The translations under genes were made by a program, and so were the position numbers. The notes under the pieces were generated by a model that saw nothing but the letters and a program-made list of their open reading frames with translations, was not told the DNA's origin and searched no databases. Positions 1 to 8,772 of a DNA stretch of 64,000 bases are shown piece after piece; the stretch's first letter is position 1; the number at the start of each line of letters is the position of its first letter. The stretch lies in NCBI GenBank assembly GCA_964595075.1, contig CAZQNT010000001.1, positions 40,897 to 104,896 of the forward strand, in the 5' to 3' direction. Source of the DNA: JAHJFW01 sp964595075 (lineage in GTDB: Bacteria; Patescibacteriota; Patescibacteriia; 2-12-FULL-60-25).

Positions 1-284
1 TGCGAGATTTTTTTTGGATGGATGAGTCCGACGCAATGAAAAACCGTATCTATACCGCGCAACGCGTCTGTCAAACTCGACGGGCTGGTTACGTCGCCTC
101 TAGCTATTTCCGCACCGAACGAATTGAGCGGCGCGGCATTGAATCCAGGTAAAACAAGCGCTCGAACTTGCCTCGCTCCACGCGATGAAAATTCTGTAAG
201 TTCAGGCGCTCGTCCTGTCAGTGCCTCTACTAGACGCGTACCGAGCCATCCCGGAGCGCCGGTCACAAGTGTCGTATTGTTCAT
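1..284 (-). CDS. NAD-dependent epimerase/dehydratase, 5' part only
   Basis: Only the first ~94 residues are present; the gene runs off the left edge. It is an extended SDR: an N-terminal Rossmann motif TGAPGWLG lies at residues 8-15 (a variant of TGxxGxxG), followed by the usual beta-strand/charged turn and a 'DTVFHCVGL' segment that matches the strand bordering the NAD site. The substrate cannot be told. Its ATG overlaps the TGA of the upstream PHP gene (ATGA at 284-281), so the two are probably translationally coupled. Confidence 0.75.
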   Translation of the reverse strand, partial: MNNTTLVTGAPGWLGTRLVEALTGRAPELTEFSSRGARQVRALVLPGFNAAPLNSFGAEIARGDVTSPSSLTDALRGIDTVFHCVGLIHPKKIS

Positions 285-967
285 AATGGAAGAATAGTTG
301 ATTTTGGAAATAATGAAAGTCGTATTTTGTGAAGTTTGGTTAATCCGTGAACCCAAGCCGGACTTTTTCGGTGTAGGCGCGTTCCTGTCGTTATTGAACT
401 TCGAAATTCATTCGGCGACCGGAACGGATCGACCGTCATGGTACTTCTCCCGATTTCAAATTTCGTATGCGAATCGCTGCCGCAGATTTGCGCGATCGAG
501 TGCGTGACAGCGATCCGTTCCGCGTTTTTGTTGGCGGAAACGAATACATTTCTCGCGTTCCATGTTTCGAGAAAATCTATTTCATCAAGAATCGATTCAA
601 GCGATTCCCTGCGTAATCTGTACTTTCTTAATTTATCACACGGATGCGGTATGCACACGAGCCCGCCCTGCTCTCGAATTCGCTCTACGGTTTCTTTGGC
701 GGAAAGTCCGGGTTGGATTGTATTTTGCAGGAAATACCCTATAATATCGCCATCCTTTGTTGAGATTTCTTCGCCTATTATTACGTAAAAAGACGCCTTT
801 TTTCTGATGTATTGTGCGGCATCTATTCTGTCGTGATCCGTTATGGCGATTGCTTGAAGCCCCTTTTGCTCAACGAGTCGGATCAGTTTATCGGGATGGA
901 CAGTAGCGCAAGGCGAGGCGCTTGTGTGCGCGTGGAGCTCCACGGACCATTTTGGTGTTTCTGCCAT
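281..967 (-). CDS. PHP-domain metal-dependent phosphoesterase
   Basis: A 228-residue PHP (polymerase and histidinol phosphatase) domain protein. The metal ligands are visible in order: HAH at residues 12-14, TDHD at 43-46, a GEE acidic pair, 'IPHP' in the middle and 'GSDSH' near the C-terminus. Stand-alone PHP proteins of this length hydrolyse small phosphoesters; the substrate here is unknown. The start at 967 is preferred over an upstream TTG at 991 because GGAAG sits 7 nt before it and the conserved HxH begins right after. It is followed by the partial SDR with a 4-nt overlap and lies divergent from the membrane GT at 1041. Confidence 0.8.
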   Translation of the reverse strand: MAETPKWSVELHAHTSASPCATVHPDKLIRLVEQKGLQAIAITDHDRIDAAQYIRKKASFYVIIGEEISTKDGDIIGYFLQNTIQPGLSAKETVERIREQGGLVCIPHPCDKLRKYRLRRESLESILDEIDFLETWNARNVFVSANKNAERIAVTHSIAQICGSDSHTKFEIGRSTMTVDPFRSPNEFRSSITTGTRLHRKSPAWVHGLTKLHKIRLSLFPKSTILPL

Positions 968-1040
968 ATTCACACTTCCATTAGACGGCAATCATACGAA
1001 TAAAAGATACCAATAGTCAAGAAAAAAACCACAGATTCTC

Positions 1041-2939
1041 ATGAAAACAATATCTAAAGAAAATGTAGAACGCGTAATTTGGTGGATCGGGGTTCCGATT
1101 CTAACGGCCACATCGGTTTTTATACCGTATTGGGTGTGGCATTTGACGCACGGTGTCGCGCCTTTTTGGCGAATAACCGTATTTAGCGGCGCTATGTTTG
1201 ATATCAGTTGGTATTTGCCCATGATGGGCGCCGTTCTTTCCGGGTTAAATTACGGCGGCTATCTTCATTGGTTTGCTCCCGCCATAAAGGAGCTTTCATT
1301 GTTATTGCCCGGAGCGAATATTCCGGAGCTTTGGTTTATAAGCCGCTGGATTTCTACGACTGCATCCGTGTGGGTCGGCGCGTTTTGTTTGCGTAAATGG
1401 TCTGAACTTTCCGTTCGTGACGCGCGTTTGTTTTCTTTCGGGTTTTGGTTGGCGTTGATTTTACCGCTTGGAATGCGGCCCGGAGTGTATTCGTGGTATT
1501 TACCGTTCGGTTTATTGGGATTTACCGCCGCATGGCTTGTCCGTGAATCTCTTTCATCCGATAAAATCGTTCGTGCAGCCATATTGACTGTTTGCGCCAT
1601 TGTAGGCACTTGGGTATATTTCTGGTTTTGGATTTTTACCGCCGTGTGGCTTTCCGTTATTTGGGCTCTTTGGATTTTGCGAATTTCACGTCGCGCGATG
1701 TTTTCGCTCGTAGCGGTCAGCGCGGCAATTTTTTGTTTAACCGCCGTTCCTTTGGCGCGATGGATTTTACAGCCGTCCCAATTGGTGAAGTACGAAACGT
1801 ACGAACGTCTCGGTCTCGCTTTTACACGAATTCCGTTCGTCGCAAATCCATTTATCGCAGTGATTTGTTGGGTTGCCATTTTGTTTGTATTGGGAAGAAT
1901 GCTCCCTAATACCGGTCGTTTAGCGCATAGAATAGAAGGGCTGCAGATCGCTTGGATAGCATTGCTCCTTACATGGCAATTCACGCCGTTTATGGGAGTT
2001 TTTTTTCAAAACGATCATCTCAGGACTCCGGTTGTCATTCTTGCGTGGTTCAGTCTCGCATTGGTTTGGAACATGCGCGAGCGGGAAGAATTGCGGCCGT
2101 TGCCGTTTTGGTGCAATACGCTGCTTTGGGTTGTTATGGCAACCGCAGTCGTTTTTGTAGTTCGTGTTCTTGCTTCCGGCTATGTCTTTCACGATGAGTT
2201 TTTGAATGTTTTACACATCACTCAATGGCTTACCGTGCTTTGCGTTGGAAGTTGGATAATTTTTCGCGCTAACGGCGCAGGATTTATTAAGAAGCGCGCG
2301 TCTCTTTACTGGATACTGTTTTTGTCGGCGCTTATCGGAATTCCTGCTTGGATTCATATACACCGCGTAGAGCTGCCGCGTATTACGAAAACGCTCTCAC
2401 AAATTCCAATAATAGAATGGATGCGAGAAAACGTCCCGGAAAAGGACGCGGTGTGCACGGATCCGGAGACGGCCGCGTTTCTTGGAATTCATGTTGAACG
2501 CATGTTTCATCCGCTTGCAATGACGCGGTATCTTCCGCTTTCAAACGAAGATAGTTTGAGTATACTGCTGCAGATCGCGAGCGCTTACGATGTTAAGGCC
2601 GCCGGCGCGACAAAGGCGTTTAAGAGGTTTGTGCGACAGGATCGTTCTAATTCGTGCGCTCAATACCTGCGTCAAGCGAACATACTTCGCGGACTCGGCT
2701 TGGCCGAAGACAGGATTCAAGAAATGATCGGTTGTCCGACGGCGATTTTGGAAGAAGAACAGGGGAAGATGGCTGCTATGATAGATACGAGAACAATGAA
2801 CGAAAAAGAGTTTTCCGCCGTTTGCCCTTGGGTTGTAGTTTCAGAATCCAAGCGCGAGTTTTGGCATTTTCCATCCGCGTACGGCACAATAACCTTTCCT
2901 GACGGAACAACAATTCGGTCAGCATCACTCCAACTATGA
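1041..2939 (+). CDS. Polytopic membrane protein, GT-C-type glycosyltransferase candidate
   Basis: A 632-residue protein with roughly ten or more hydrophobic segments from residue 10 to about 430 and a soluble C-terminal part (begins near 'WMRENVPEKDAV') ending at the stop. This layout (many membrane helices, periplasmic C-terminal domain) is shared with the 10576 and 55111 proteins and with GT39/oligosaccharyl-transferase-like GT-C enzymes that use polyprenyl-phosphate sugars on the outer face of the membrane. No catalytic motif can be named with confidence. Its TGA overlaps the ATG of the next gene, indicating one operon with the GT39 protein. No convincing SD precedes the ATG. Confidence 0.6.
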   Translation: MKTISKENVERVIWWIGVPILTATSVFIPYWVWHLTHGVAPFWRITVFSGAMFDISWYLPMMGAVLSGLNYGGYLHWFAPAIKELSLLLPGANIPELWFISRWISTTASVWVGAFCLRKWSELSVRDARLFSFGFWLALILPLGMRPGVYSWYLPFGLLGFTAAWLVRESLSSDKIVRAAILTVCAIVGTWVYFWFWIFTAVWLSVIWALWILRISRRAMFSLVAVSAAIFCLTAVPLARWILQPSQLVKYETYERLGLAFTRIPFVANPFIAVICWVAILFVLGRMLPNTGRLAHRIEGLQIAWIALLLTWQFTPFMGVFFQNDHLRTPVVILAWFSLALVWNMREREELRPLPFWCNTLLWVVMATAVVFVVRVLASGYVFHDEFLNVLHITQWLTVLCVGSWIIFRANGAGFIKKRASLYWILFLSALIGIPAWIHIHRVELPRITKTLSQIPIIEWMRENVPEKDAVCTDPETAAFLGIHVERMFHPLAMTRYLPLSNEDSLSILLQIASAYDVKAAGATKAFKRFVRQDRSNSCAQYLRQANILRGLGLAEDRIQEMIGCPTAILEEEQGKMAAMIDTRTMNEKEFSAVCPWVVVSESKREFWHFPSAYGTITFPDGTTIRSASLQL

Positions 2940-4285
2940 TAAATGGGACTATTTTGCGCGAGTATATGAAAAAAGAGCGAGTCATCATTTTCATATGTCT
3001 TGCCACGTTTCTTATCAGTCTCGTGTACGCGTTTGCATATCGAATTGCGCCGATCGTGGATGCGAAGGCGTATGACAAAATGGGATGGAATATAGCGCAA
3101 GGCAACGGTTTCCGGCTTGTGCTCGATGTTCCTATTGAGCTGGATGACGCGATTACGTATCAAGGACCCATGTTCCAGTTTTTTCTTGCCGGTATTTATT
3201 CCATCTTCGGTCATCACATAGAAGCGGTTTGGATAGTACATGCGCTTCTTCGAGCGCTCACGGTTTGTTTAATGTTCGCGACGTGCAAGCTCCTGTTTTC
3301 TGAAACGAACGGAAGGAGGATAGGGCTCATCGCTGGAGCATTTATAGGATTTTATCCGGATTTGATAGAGATAGCGGCCATGATAATGACCGAAACGCTT
3401 TTTTTGTTTTTATCGGTGCTCACCCTCTATGTTTTTGCGCGTCTTTACAGGAAGATAAGTTACGCTGGAGTCGCCGCGTTAGCATTCGTTCTAGGGATAA
3501 CGGTTCTTACGAGATCTACGATACTGGCGTTCAGTCCGTTTCTTTTATATTTTTTGTTTCGCCAAAAAGCCCGTTGGCATATCGGCGTGTTTTTCCTGGT
3601 ATTGACGGCAGTTCTTACTCCGTGGGCGGTTCGTAATTATCTTACATATAACGCATTCATCCCTACGATGGCTAATTTCGGATACAATCTCATCGTTGGA
3701 AATCGTGTCGGACACGACGGAGAAGGCGGTGCGCCTGCAAATCTTCCGGAAATATCGCAGAAGTACGGAATGATCGGAGCGAACGTTTACGGCGTACAAT
3801 ATTTCAAACAATTCCTACGCGAACACCCGCTATTGTATGTGAAGCTCACGTTGGTTAGAGGAATGAAATATTTTAGCCCTATCCGTCCAATCGGATTTTG
3901 GTTCTATCAGACAGGATGGAAACAGATGGTTTTTGTGATGAGTTCCGCGACCGCGTCATTCGTTCTTTTTGTCTGCGGATTCGCCGGAATCATCGCTGGA
4001 TTAAAAGAACGAAAACGCGCCGTGTACTATCTTTGCTGGTTTGCGCTCGTGACGGCCGCCCCGGTTATAGGAATTTTGGTAGAAACGCGGTATCGCTTCC
4101 CGATCTATCCGTTTATGGCGATATTTGCCGGAATAGCGATTTCCGGTTGGATGGACAATAGAAGAATATATCAGCGGTATTTTGTTTACTCGTTGCTCGC
4201 GGTCACCGCGATCGGCGGAGCGGATCTGTCGATGGAATTACAAAAAGTGATTTCCAAGGTGAACGGAATTTTTTCTAAACGCTAA
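2936..4285 (+). CDS. GT39-family (PMT/ArnT-like) membrane glycosyltransferase
   Basis: A 449-residue polytopic protein. After the first transmembrane segment comes the typical first extracytoplasmic loop with acidic residues ('VDAKAYDKMGWNIAQGNGF') and then 'TYQGPMFQFFLAGIYSIFG', the pattern of PMT_2/GT39 enzymes (xxPPLYpxxLAxxYxxFG). These transfer sugars from polyprenyl-phosphate donors to extracytoplasmic acceptors; the nearby GtrB-like GT2 could make such donors. The ATG overlaps the stop of the preceding gene; an internal Met at residue 11 is an alternative start. The stop overlaps by 3 nt the stop of the convergent methyltransferase. Confidence 0.75.
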   Translation: MINGTILREYMKKERVIIFICLATFLISLVYAFAYRIAPIVDAKAYDKMGWNIAQGNGFRLVLDVPIELDDAITYQGPMFQFFLAGIYSIFGHHIEAVWIVHALLRALTVCLMFATCKLLFSETNGRRIGLIAGAFIGFYPDLIEIAAMIMTETLFLFLSVLTLYVFARLYRKISYAGVAALAFVLGITVLTRSTILAFSPFLLYFLFRQKARWHIGVFFLVLTAVLTPWAVRNYLTYNAFIPTMANFGYNLIVGNRVGHDGEGGAPANLPEISQKYGMIGANVYGVQYFKQFLREHPLLYVKLTLVRGMKYFSPIRPIGFWFYQTGWKQMVFVMSSATASFVLFVCGFAGIIAGLKERKRAVYYLCWFALVTAAPVIGILVETRYRFPIYPFMAIFAGIAISGWMDNRRIYQRYFVYSLLAVTAIGGADLSMELQKVISKVNGIFSKR

Positions 4286-5169
4286 ACGTAGATCTGCGGT
4301 TTCTTGGCCACGACGTAAACGCCGCTAGCGGTAATTTCGGCTGCCGGCGTTTTTGCGTAGTATAGATCGAGTAATTTAATAGGGGACAGGATCAGCATAA
4401 AGAAATAGTTTAGGATTTTTTGCATTGGACGTATTCCGAATGACGCGATAGTCGCAAGCCCGCTTGCCAAAACGATGAGCGACGCGGAGATCGGACCGCT
4501 ATGCACTCCAGATTCGATTACTTCAAAATCTGAAAAGAGCGCGCGCAGTCCTTCGAGGGTAAATCGGCGAAAATCGTTAGGAGATGGATGATATGGGAAA
4601 AGAAATGGGACGGTTACATAAATTTTGCCGCCAGGTTTTGTGACACGCTTCATTTCCGATACGACGTCCTCCGGTATGCGAATATGTTCCAACACCTCTT
4701 CGCAACATACGGCATCGAAAGTATTGTCTGCGAACGGCAGTTTTTCCGCCTCTGCAACAATATGAACGTTCGTAAATGGAAAAACGTCAACGTTGATAGC
4801 GCGAGGATGAACGTTGGTAGGACCGGATCCGATGTTAAGCAGCAGATCGGAGTCGTTTGTATTATCGAAGAAGCGCGTTGCCGACAGTCCCGTGAAAATC
4901 ACAGGAGCAACAATGCGGATCGCCCACTGGTAAAAATTCGGCCAGCGCTTGAAGAAATTTTTGAAACGATTTTCGGTATCTTTTTTTTCCGCTGTCGCAA
5001 TTTTGCAGATCGCGTCGGAACGGATGAGTCGCGGTATGTTTTCGGTATTTGAAAATTCGTTTTTGCAGGATTTGCATTCAAACGATGCCGTAAGCGATCC
5101 ATGGCAAACAGGACACACGAGTGGAATCCGTGTTTGTCGAAAAGTTAGAAACGCTTCGGTTGGCGTCAT
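4282..5169 (-). CDS. Class I SAM methyltransferase with N-terminal zinc ribbon
   Basis: 295 residues. The N-terminus carries two Cys pairs (CPVC near residue 19 and CKSC near 31) forming a small zinc ribbon like that of Trm112/UbiE-type methyltransferase partners. The methyltransferase fold follows, with motif I 'LLLNIGSGP' and the post-motif 'VCCEEVLEHI', characteristic of Methyltransf_11. The C-terminal ~70 residues are hydrophobic and may touch the membrane. It probably methylates a sugar or lipid-linked intermediate; the acceptor is unknown. It lies just downstream of the GtrB-like gene on the same strand (9-nt gap). Confidence 0.75.
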   Translation of the reverse strand: MTPTEAFLTFRQTRIPLVCPVCHGSLTASFECKSCKNEFSNTENIPRLIRSDAICKIATAEKKDTENRFKNFFKRWPNFYQWAIRIVAPVIFTGLSATRFFDNTNDSDLLLNIGSGPTNVHPRAINVDVFPFTNVHIVAEAEKLPFADNTFDAVCCEEVLEHIRIPEDVVSEMKRVTKPGGKIYVTVPFLFPYHPSPNDFRRFTLEGLRALFSDFEVIESGVHSGPISASLIVLASGLATIASFGIRPMQKILNYFFMLILSPIKLLDLYYAKTPAAEITASGVYVVAKKPQIYV

Positions 5170-5178
5170 ACGCGTTTT

Positions 5179-6108
5179 CTATTGCAGATTTTTTCGTTCA
5201 GCCACTATGTAGTGAGGTCTTTTGCGCGTTTCGTCGTAGGTTCGCCACATGTATTCTCCAAGTATGCCGAGCATCACCATTTGAAGTCCGCCCAGTATCA
5301 ATACGATTACAATGAGCGACGTCCATCCTTGGATCTGCTCCCCTTGGAATATTCGTTTGATCGCTACAAGGATCGCCGCTGTAAATCCAAGAATCGCCGT
5401 GGTTAATCCGACTAGACTCATGAGACGAATCGGGATGAATGAAAATGCGATCGCTGAATCCACAAAGAGTTTGAATTTTTTTGAAAACGTCCATTTAGAG
5501 CTACCGATTTCGCGCTTGCGTCTTGTATAAGGAATAATTTCCGGAGGAAAGCCGCTCCAGACTATCTGTAGCATGAAATGCGAATTTTTTTCACGCATCG
5601 TGCGTATGATATCCGCGATGCAACGATCAAACAGCACAAAATCAAATCCGCCTTTCGGAACGGTGCTGATAGCGAATTTTCGAATGAATCCCCAAAACAC
5701 GCCGGCAAATACTCGATCGATAAAACGGTCTTCCCGGTCGCTTCTTTCGGCTAGGACCAGTTTGGATCCGTTTTGCCATTTCGCCACCATCTGATCTATA
5801 AGCTCCGGAGGGTCTTGCAGATCCGCCATTATGACGGAGATCGCATCACCGGTCGCGTGATCAAGCCCAGCAAGCAGTGCCATATACGCGCCAAAATTGC
5901 GCACCAGTCGGATAACTTTGATGCGCGGATCTCGAGCCGCGAATTCACAAAGGATCTCGAATGATCTGTCTTTGGAGCCATCATCAACGAATATCAGCTC
6001 GCCTTCGTATCCGTTCAATCGACCCAGTGTATTCTGAAGCGCCAGTACTGTGGTAGGCAGGTTGTTCTCGTTGAAGTAAACGGGTACAATGATTGAGATT
6101 TTTAGCAT
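5179..6108 (-). CDS. GtrB/ArnC/DPM-like polyprenyl-phosphate glycosyltransferase (GT2)
   Basis: 310 residues from the ATG at 6108. The N-terminal GT-A domain shows 'ISIIVPVYFNE', 'FVDDGSKD' and 'MADLQDPPE', the last being the typical DxD-region of dolichol/undecaprenyl-phosphate sugar synthases. Two transmembrane helices near the C-terminus end in 'GEYMWRTYDETRKRP', a hallmark of the GtrB/ArnC group. It would charge a polyprenyl phosphate with one sugar on the cytoplasmic face, to be flipped (GtrA-type) and used by GT-C enzymes such as the neighbours. An upstream in-frame extension to 6240 is rejected since the GT2 domain starts at the 6108 Met. Confidence 0.85.
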   Translation of the reverse strand: MLKISIIVPVYFNENNLPTTVLALQNTLGRLNGYEGELIFVDDGSKDRSFEILCEFAARDPRIKVIRLVRNFGAYMALLAGLDHATGDAISVIMADLQDPPELIDQMVAKWQNGSKLVLAERSDREDRFIDRVFAGVFWGFIRKFAISTVPKGGFDFVLFDRCIADIIRTMREKNSHFMLQIVWSGFPPEIIPYTRRKREIGSSKWTFSKKFKLFVDSAIAFSFIPIRLMSLVGLTTAILGFTAAILVAIKRIFQGEQIQGWTSLIVIVLILGGLQMVMLGILGEYMWRTYDETRKRPHYIVAERKNLQ

Positions 6109-6166
6109 AACGTTCGCTTGATAGTTTTGACTGAATGAGGTTAACATAAAGAGGTTTATTGCGTCT

Positions 6167-7117
6167 ATGACGGGCAACGGAGCTAATGAACCGATTCGAA
6201 AGTGGATATTGACCGGAGGCGCCGGGTTTTTGGGTACCAATTTTCTACAATCGTCAAAGCCGGAAGACGGAGAGATAGTGGTTCTCGATAGGCGTATCTC
6301 GCGATGGCAGGTTAAGAAACCGTGGATTCGTTACATCGATCAGGATGTGCGCGAGGTCGAAGCGTTTCGATCCGAGCTGGAACCAGATTCAGTAGTCGTT
6401 CACATGGCGAGCGTTTCGTATCCCGGTAAGGCGGAGCACATGATTGAGTCCGATATTCAGGACAACGTTCTCGGCACGTTTCGCTTTGCCAACGCATGCG
6501 CCGACCAAGGAGTAAGAGCTTTTTTATTTTTATCCAGCGGCGGCGCGATATACGGCGATCAACCCATGTCTCCTATTCCTGAAGAGGCGAATCCGAAGCC
6601 GAAGAGCGCCTATGGAGCCATGAAGCTCGCTACCGAACATTATCTTCGAATAGTAAATCAGCTCCGCGGTCTTCCGATTGCGAGTCTTCGCGCAGCCAAC
6701 CCTTTTGGTCCTTGGCATCCAGGGGTCGGTCAGGGAGCGATAAATGTTTTTTTGCATAAGATGGTTCATGATGAAGAAATTCAAATCTGGGGAGATGGTG
6801 AACAGGTTAGGGACTATATACCGGTAGCGGACGTGTGTAGCGCCATTCGAACAATCGGCAAAGGGTTCAAAGAAGGGTGTGAAGCGTATAACATAGGAAG
6901 CGGGGAGGGGAGAACGTTGAAAGATACATTGAGAGTTGCCGGCGTAGTTACAGGAAAAACTCCGAAAGTAAAATATTTTCCGGGTCGCGTTGTCGACGTC
7001 GATTCAAACATATTGGATACGACCAAGATAAAAAACAAATTTGGATGGCGATCCGAAATTTCGTTTCATGATGCGCTTGAAGAAGCTTATAACTGGATGA
7101 TGTTGCAAGCGATGTAA
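6167..7117 (+). CDS. NAD-dependent sugar epimerase/dehydratase (extended SDR)
   Basis: 316 residues. The cofactor motif 'TGGAGFLG' occurs near residue 18, a Ser-rich active-site strand 'LSSGGAIYG' and the catalytic YxxxK appears as 'YGAMK'. 'AANPFGPWHPG' and the 'GDGEQVRDYIPVADV' segment are typical of UDP-glucose 4-epimerase-like enzymes acting on nucleotide sugars. The specific substrate is not deducible. It is divergent from the GtrB-like gene and followed by the SGNH gene after a short intergenic stretch containing a small TTCCGT/ACGGAA hairpin. Confidence 0.8.
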   Translation: MTGNGANEPIRKWILTGGAGFLGTNFLQSSKPEDGEIVVLDRRISRWQVKKPWIRYIDQDVREVEAFRSELEPDSVVVHMASVSYPGKAEHMIESDIQDNVLGTFRFANACADQGVRAFLFLSSGGAIYGDQPMSPIPEEANPKPKSAYGAMKLATEHYLRIVNQLRGLPIASLRAANPFGPWHPGVGQGAINVFLHKMVHDEEIQIWGDGEQVRDYIPVADVCSAIRTIGKGFKEGCEAYNIGSGEGRTLKDTLRVAGVVTGKTPKVKYFPGRVVDVDSNILDTTKIKNKFGWRSEISFHDALEEAYNWMMLQAM

Positions 7118-7143
7118 ATTCCGTTTTTACGGAAAAATTGTTC

Positions 7144-8361
7144 ATGCAAGAAGACGAAATACAAATGGCTCATGACTCGGGATCGATTCACATGGATCCT
7201 CCGGTAGCAACTACGAAGACAAAGATCGTTCTAGTGTTTTTTGGCCTGTTAGTAATTGCGGTCTTTTTGGAGATTGGACTTCGTCTTTTTGGTATAAACT
7301 CTGCTGATATGAAGATAACGGATACAAAGACAGGTTTGCGCACGTTTGCTCCGAATTCTTCAATTAAATACAGTACACCGTGTTTTTCGAATATTATCGT
7401 TACCAATAGCAAGGGGTTTCATAGTCCGGAGTTTTCGATCGAAAAACCGCAAGAAGTAAAACGAATAGTGATTATTGGAGATTCTTTCGTTGAATCAGCT
7501 CAAGTCACTATTGAGAAAAGTTTTTGGCACGTTTTGGAACAGAAACTTAACACTAACGGATCCGGCATTCGCTATGAAGTAATCCCTTTGGGTATAGGGG
7601 GAAACGGAACGCTGGCGAATTTCGATTACCTTGTTTCGTATGGGTTGCAATACGCGCCGGATCTTGTGATTAACGAGTATAATCCCGGAGACACGAATAA
7701 CGACAAAGAGATAACGGATTTTGATGAGCGACTTAGGCGAATCATCGAAAAGGGAGAAAACAAAAAACTGACCGCGAAGGCTCCGGTCATGACAACGAAA
7801 GAATATATTAAAGGCGTTGTTAAGTCAGTAGTAAAGCATTCGTCGCTGGTCGTAAATCTTTATTCCAAGTACTTGTCTTTGAAATCACGTTCGCGATCAA
7901 ACGGTGACATTGCAGCCGGAGTAAAATCAAATATATACGAACAGACTTTTTACGAGCATCCCGATTCTAGAACTGAAGATGCGTGGCAACGCCAAGCAAA
8001 AACATTGCAAGCGATGAAGCTATCCGCGGATTCAAAAGAGGCGAATTTTCTTCTTGTTTCAATTGCTGACGCGGTTCGTGTTCCGCCACTTCGTGATGCG
8101 TTTATAGCTCAATTCAACAAGCCGGACGAAATATTTTTAGATGAACCGGAAAGACGATTACAGCGAATTGCGGATGACGGAGCTTTCTCTTTTTTTCAAA
8201 TGTTACCGATTTTTTACGAACGAGTAGAGCGTGAAGGAGTGAAAGATTTAAGTTGGAGCTGCGATTCGCATTATAATGAGACCGGAAACGCCTGGGCGGC
8301 TGATGCGCTTTTTGACTATTTGCAACAACATCCCGATCTGCTAAAAATAGACAAACTATGA
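7144..8361 (+). CDS. Membrane-anchored SGNH/GDSL hydrolase-like protein
   Basis: About 405 residues. One N-terminal transmembrane helix (roughly residues 25-45) followed by an SGNH fold: block I 'IIGDSFVES', block II 'GIGGNGTLANFD' and block V 'DSHYNETG' with the Asp/His pair of the catalytic triad. Such proteins add or remove O-acyl groups on polysaccharides (AlgJ/DltD/SxtJ-neighbour type). It is the first gene of a tight block SGNH - DUF5989 - small membrane protein - carbamoyltransferase; its TGA overlaps the DUF5989 ATG. The ATG at 7144 is preferred over an in-frame TTG two codons upstream. Confidence 0.75.
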   Translation: MQEDEIQMAHDSGSIHMDPPVATTKTKIVLVFFGLLVIAVFLEIGLRLFGINSADMKITDTKTGLRTFAPNSSIKYSTPCFSNIIVTNSKGFHSPEFSIEKPQEVKRIVIIGDSFVESAQVTIEKSFWHVLEQKLNTNGSGIRYEVIPLGIGGNGTLANFDYLVSYGLQYAPDLVINEYNPGDTNNDKEITDFDERLRRIIEKGENKKLTAKAPVMTTKEYIKGVVKSVVKHSSLVVNLYSKYLSLKSRSRSNGDIAAGVKSNIYEQTFYEHPDSRTEDAWQRQAKTLQAMKLSADSKEANFLLVSIADAVRVPPLRDAFIAQFNKPDEIFLDEPERRLQRIADDGAFSFFQMLPIFYERVEREGVKDLSWSCDSHYNETGNAWAADALFDYLQQHPDLLKIDKL

Positions 8362-8543
8362 TTTCACAAATGCTCCGTTCGCAAAAAATGCGTCTTCAAA
8401 CAATCCGGTCGTTGTTTAAATTTCTATGGTTGAATAAGATGTGGTGGATGATGCCGATAGTCGCCGTATTGCTAGTTTTCTCTCTCATTATGATTTTCGC
8501 TGCCAGCTCGCCGCTAGGACCGTTTATTTATGCAATTTTTTGA
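8358..8543 (+). CDS. DUF5989 small membrane protein
   Basis: 61 residues: a positively charged N-terminus, 'LFKFLWLNKMWWMMP' and one hydrophobic helix ending in 'SSPLGPFIYAIF', the recognisable signature of DUF5989 proteins (family members end ...APFIYTLF). They are known as neighbours of carbamoyltransferase, SxtJ-like and SGNH genes in polysaccharide clusters; no biochemical function is established. The ATG overlaps the SGNH stop by 4 nt, and the next start lies inside this gene. Confidence 0.75.
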   Translation: MISQMLRSQKMRLQTIRSLFKFLWLNKMWWMMPIVAVLLVFSLIMIFAASSPLGPFIYAIF

Positions 8544-8772
8544 TTTGAGAAGGTTTGTTAATACCGCCGTGCTTCAAGTGAAGCTTTTATTTGAAGCGGT
8601 CGGGAGTGTGATATCGGTGGTTTTTTTGACAGCGTTTTACTATACGATTTTTTTGGTAATCGCGATCCCTATGCGTCTTATTGGCAACCAGTTTGCGCCT
8701 GTCGATAACGATACGAANNNNNNNNNNTCGCGTGTTTATTTGTCAAGATCCGATTTGACGGATGAATTTTGA
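8530..8772 (+). CDS. Small membrane protein, possibly SxtJ-like, interrupted by a 10-N gap
   Basis: The first ~62 residues hold one long hydrophobic stretch ('VISVVFLTAFYYTIFLVIAIPMRLIG') ending like the C-terminal helix of SxtJ-type proteins. Ten Ns at 8718-8727 interrupt it, so the C-terminus after the gap may be in the wrong frame. Position between DUF5989 and a carbamoyltransferase matches where SxtJ homologues usually lie, but the protein is shorter than those. Assignment rests mainly on context. Start overlaps the DUF5989 stop by 14 nt. Confidence 0.5.
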   Translation: MQFFDLRRFVNTAVLQVKLLFEAVGSVISVVFLTAFYYTIFLVIAIPMRLIGNQFAPVDNDTXXXXSRVYLSRSDLTDEF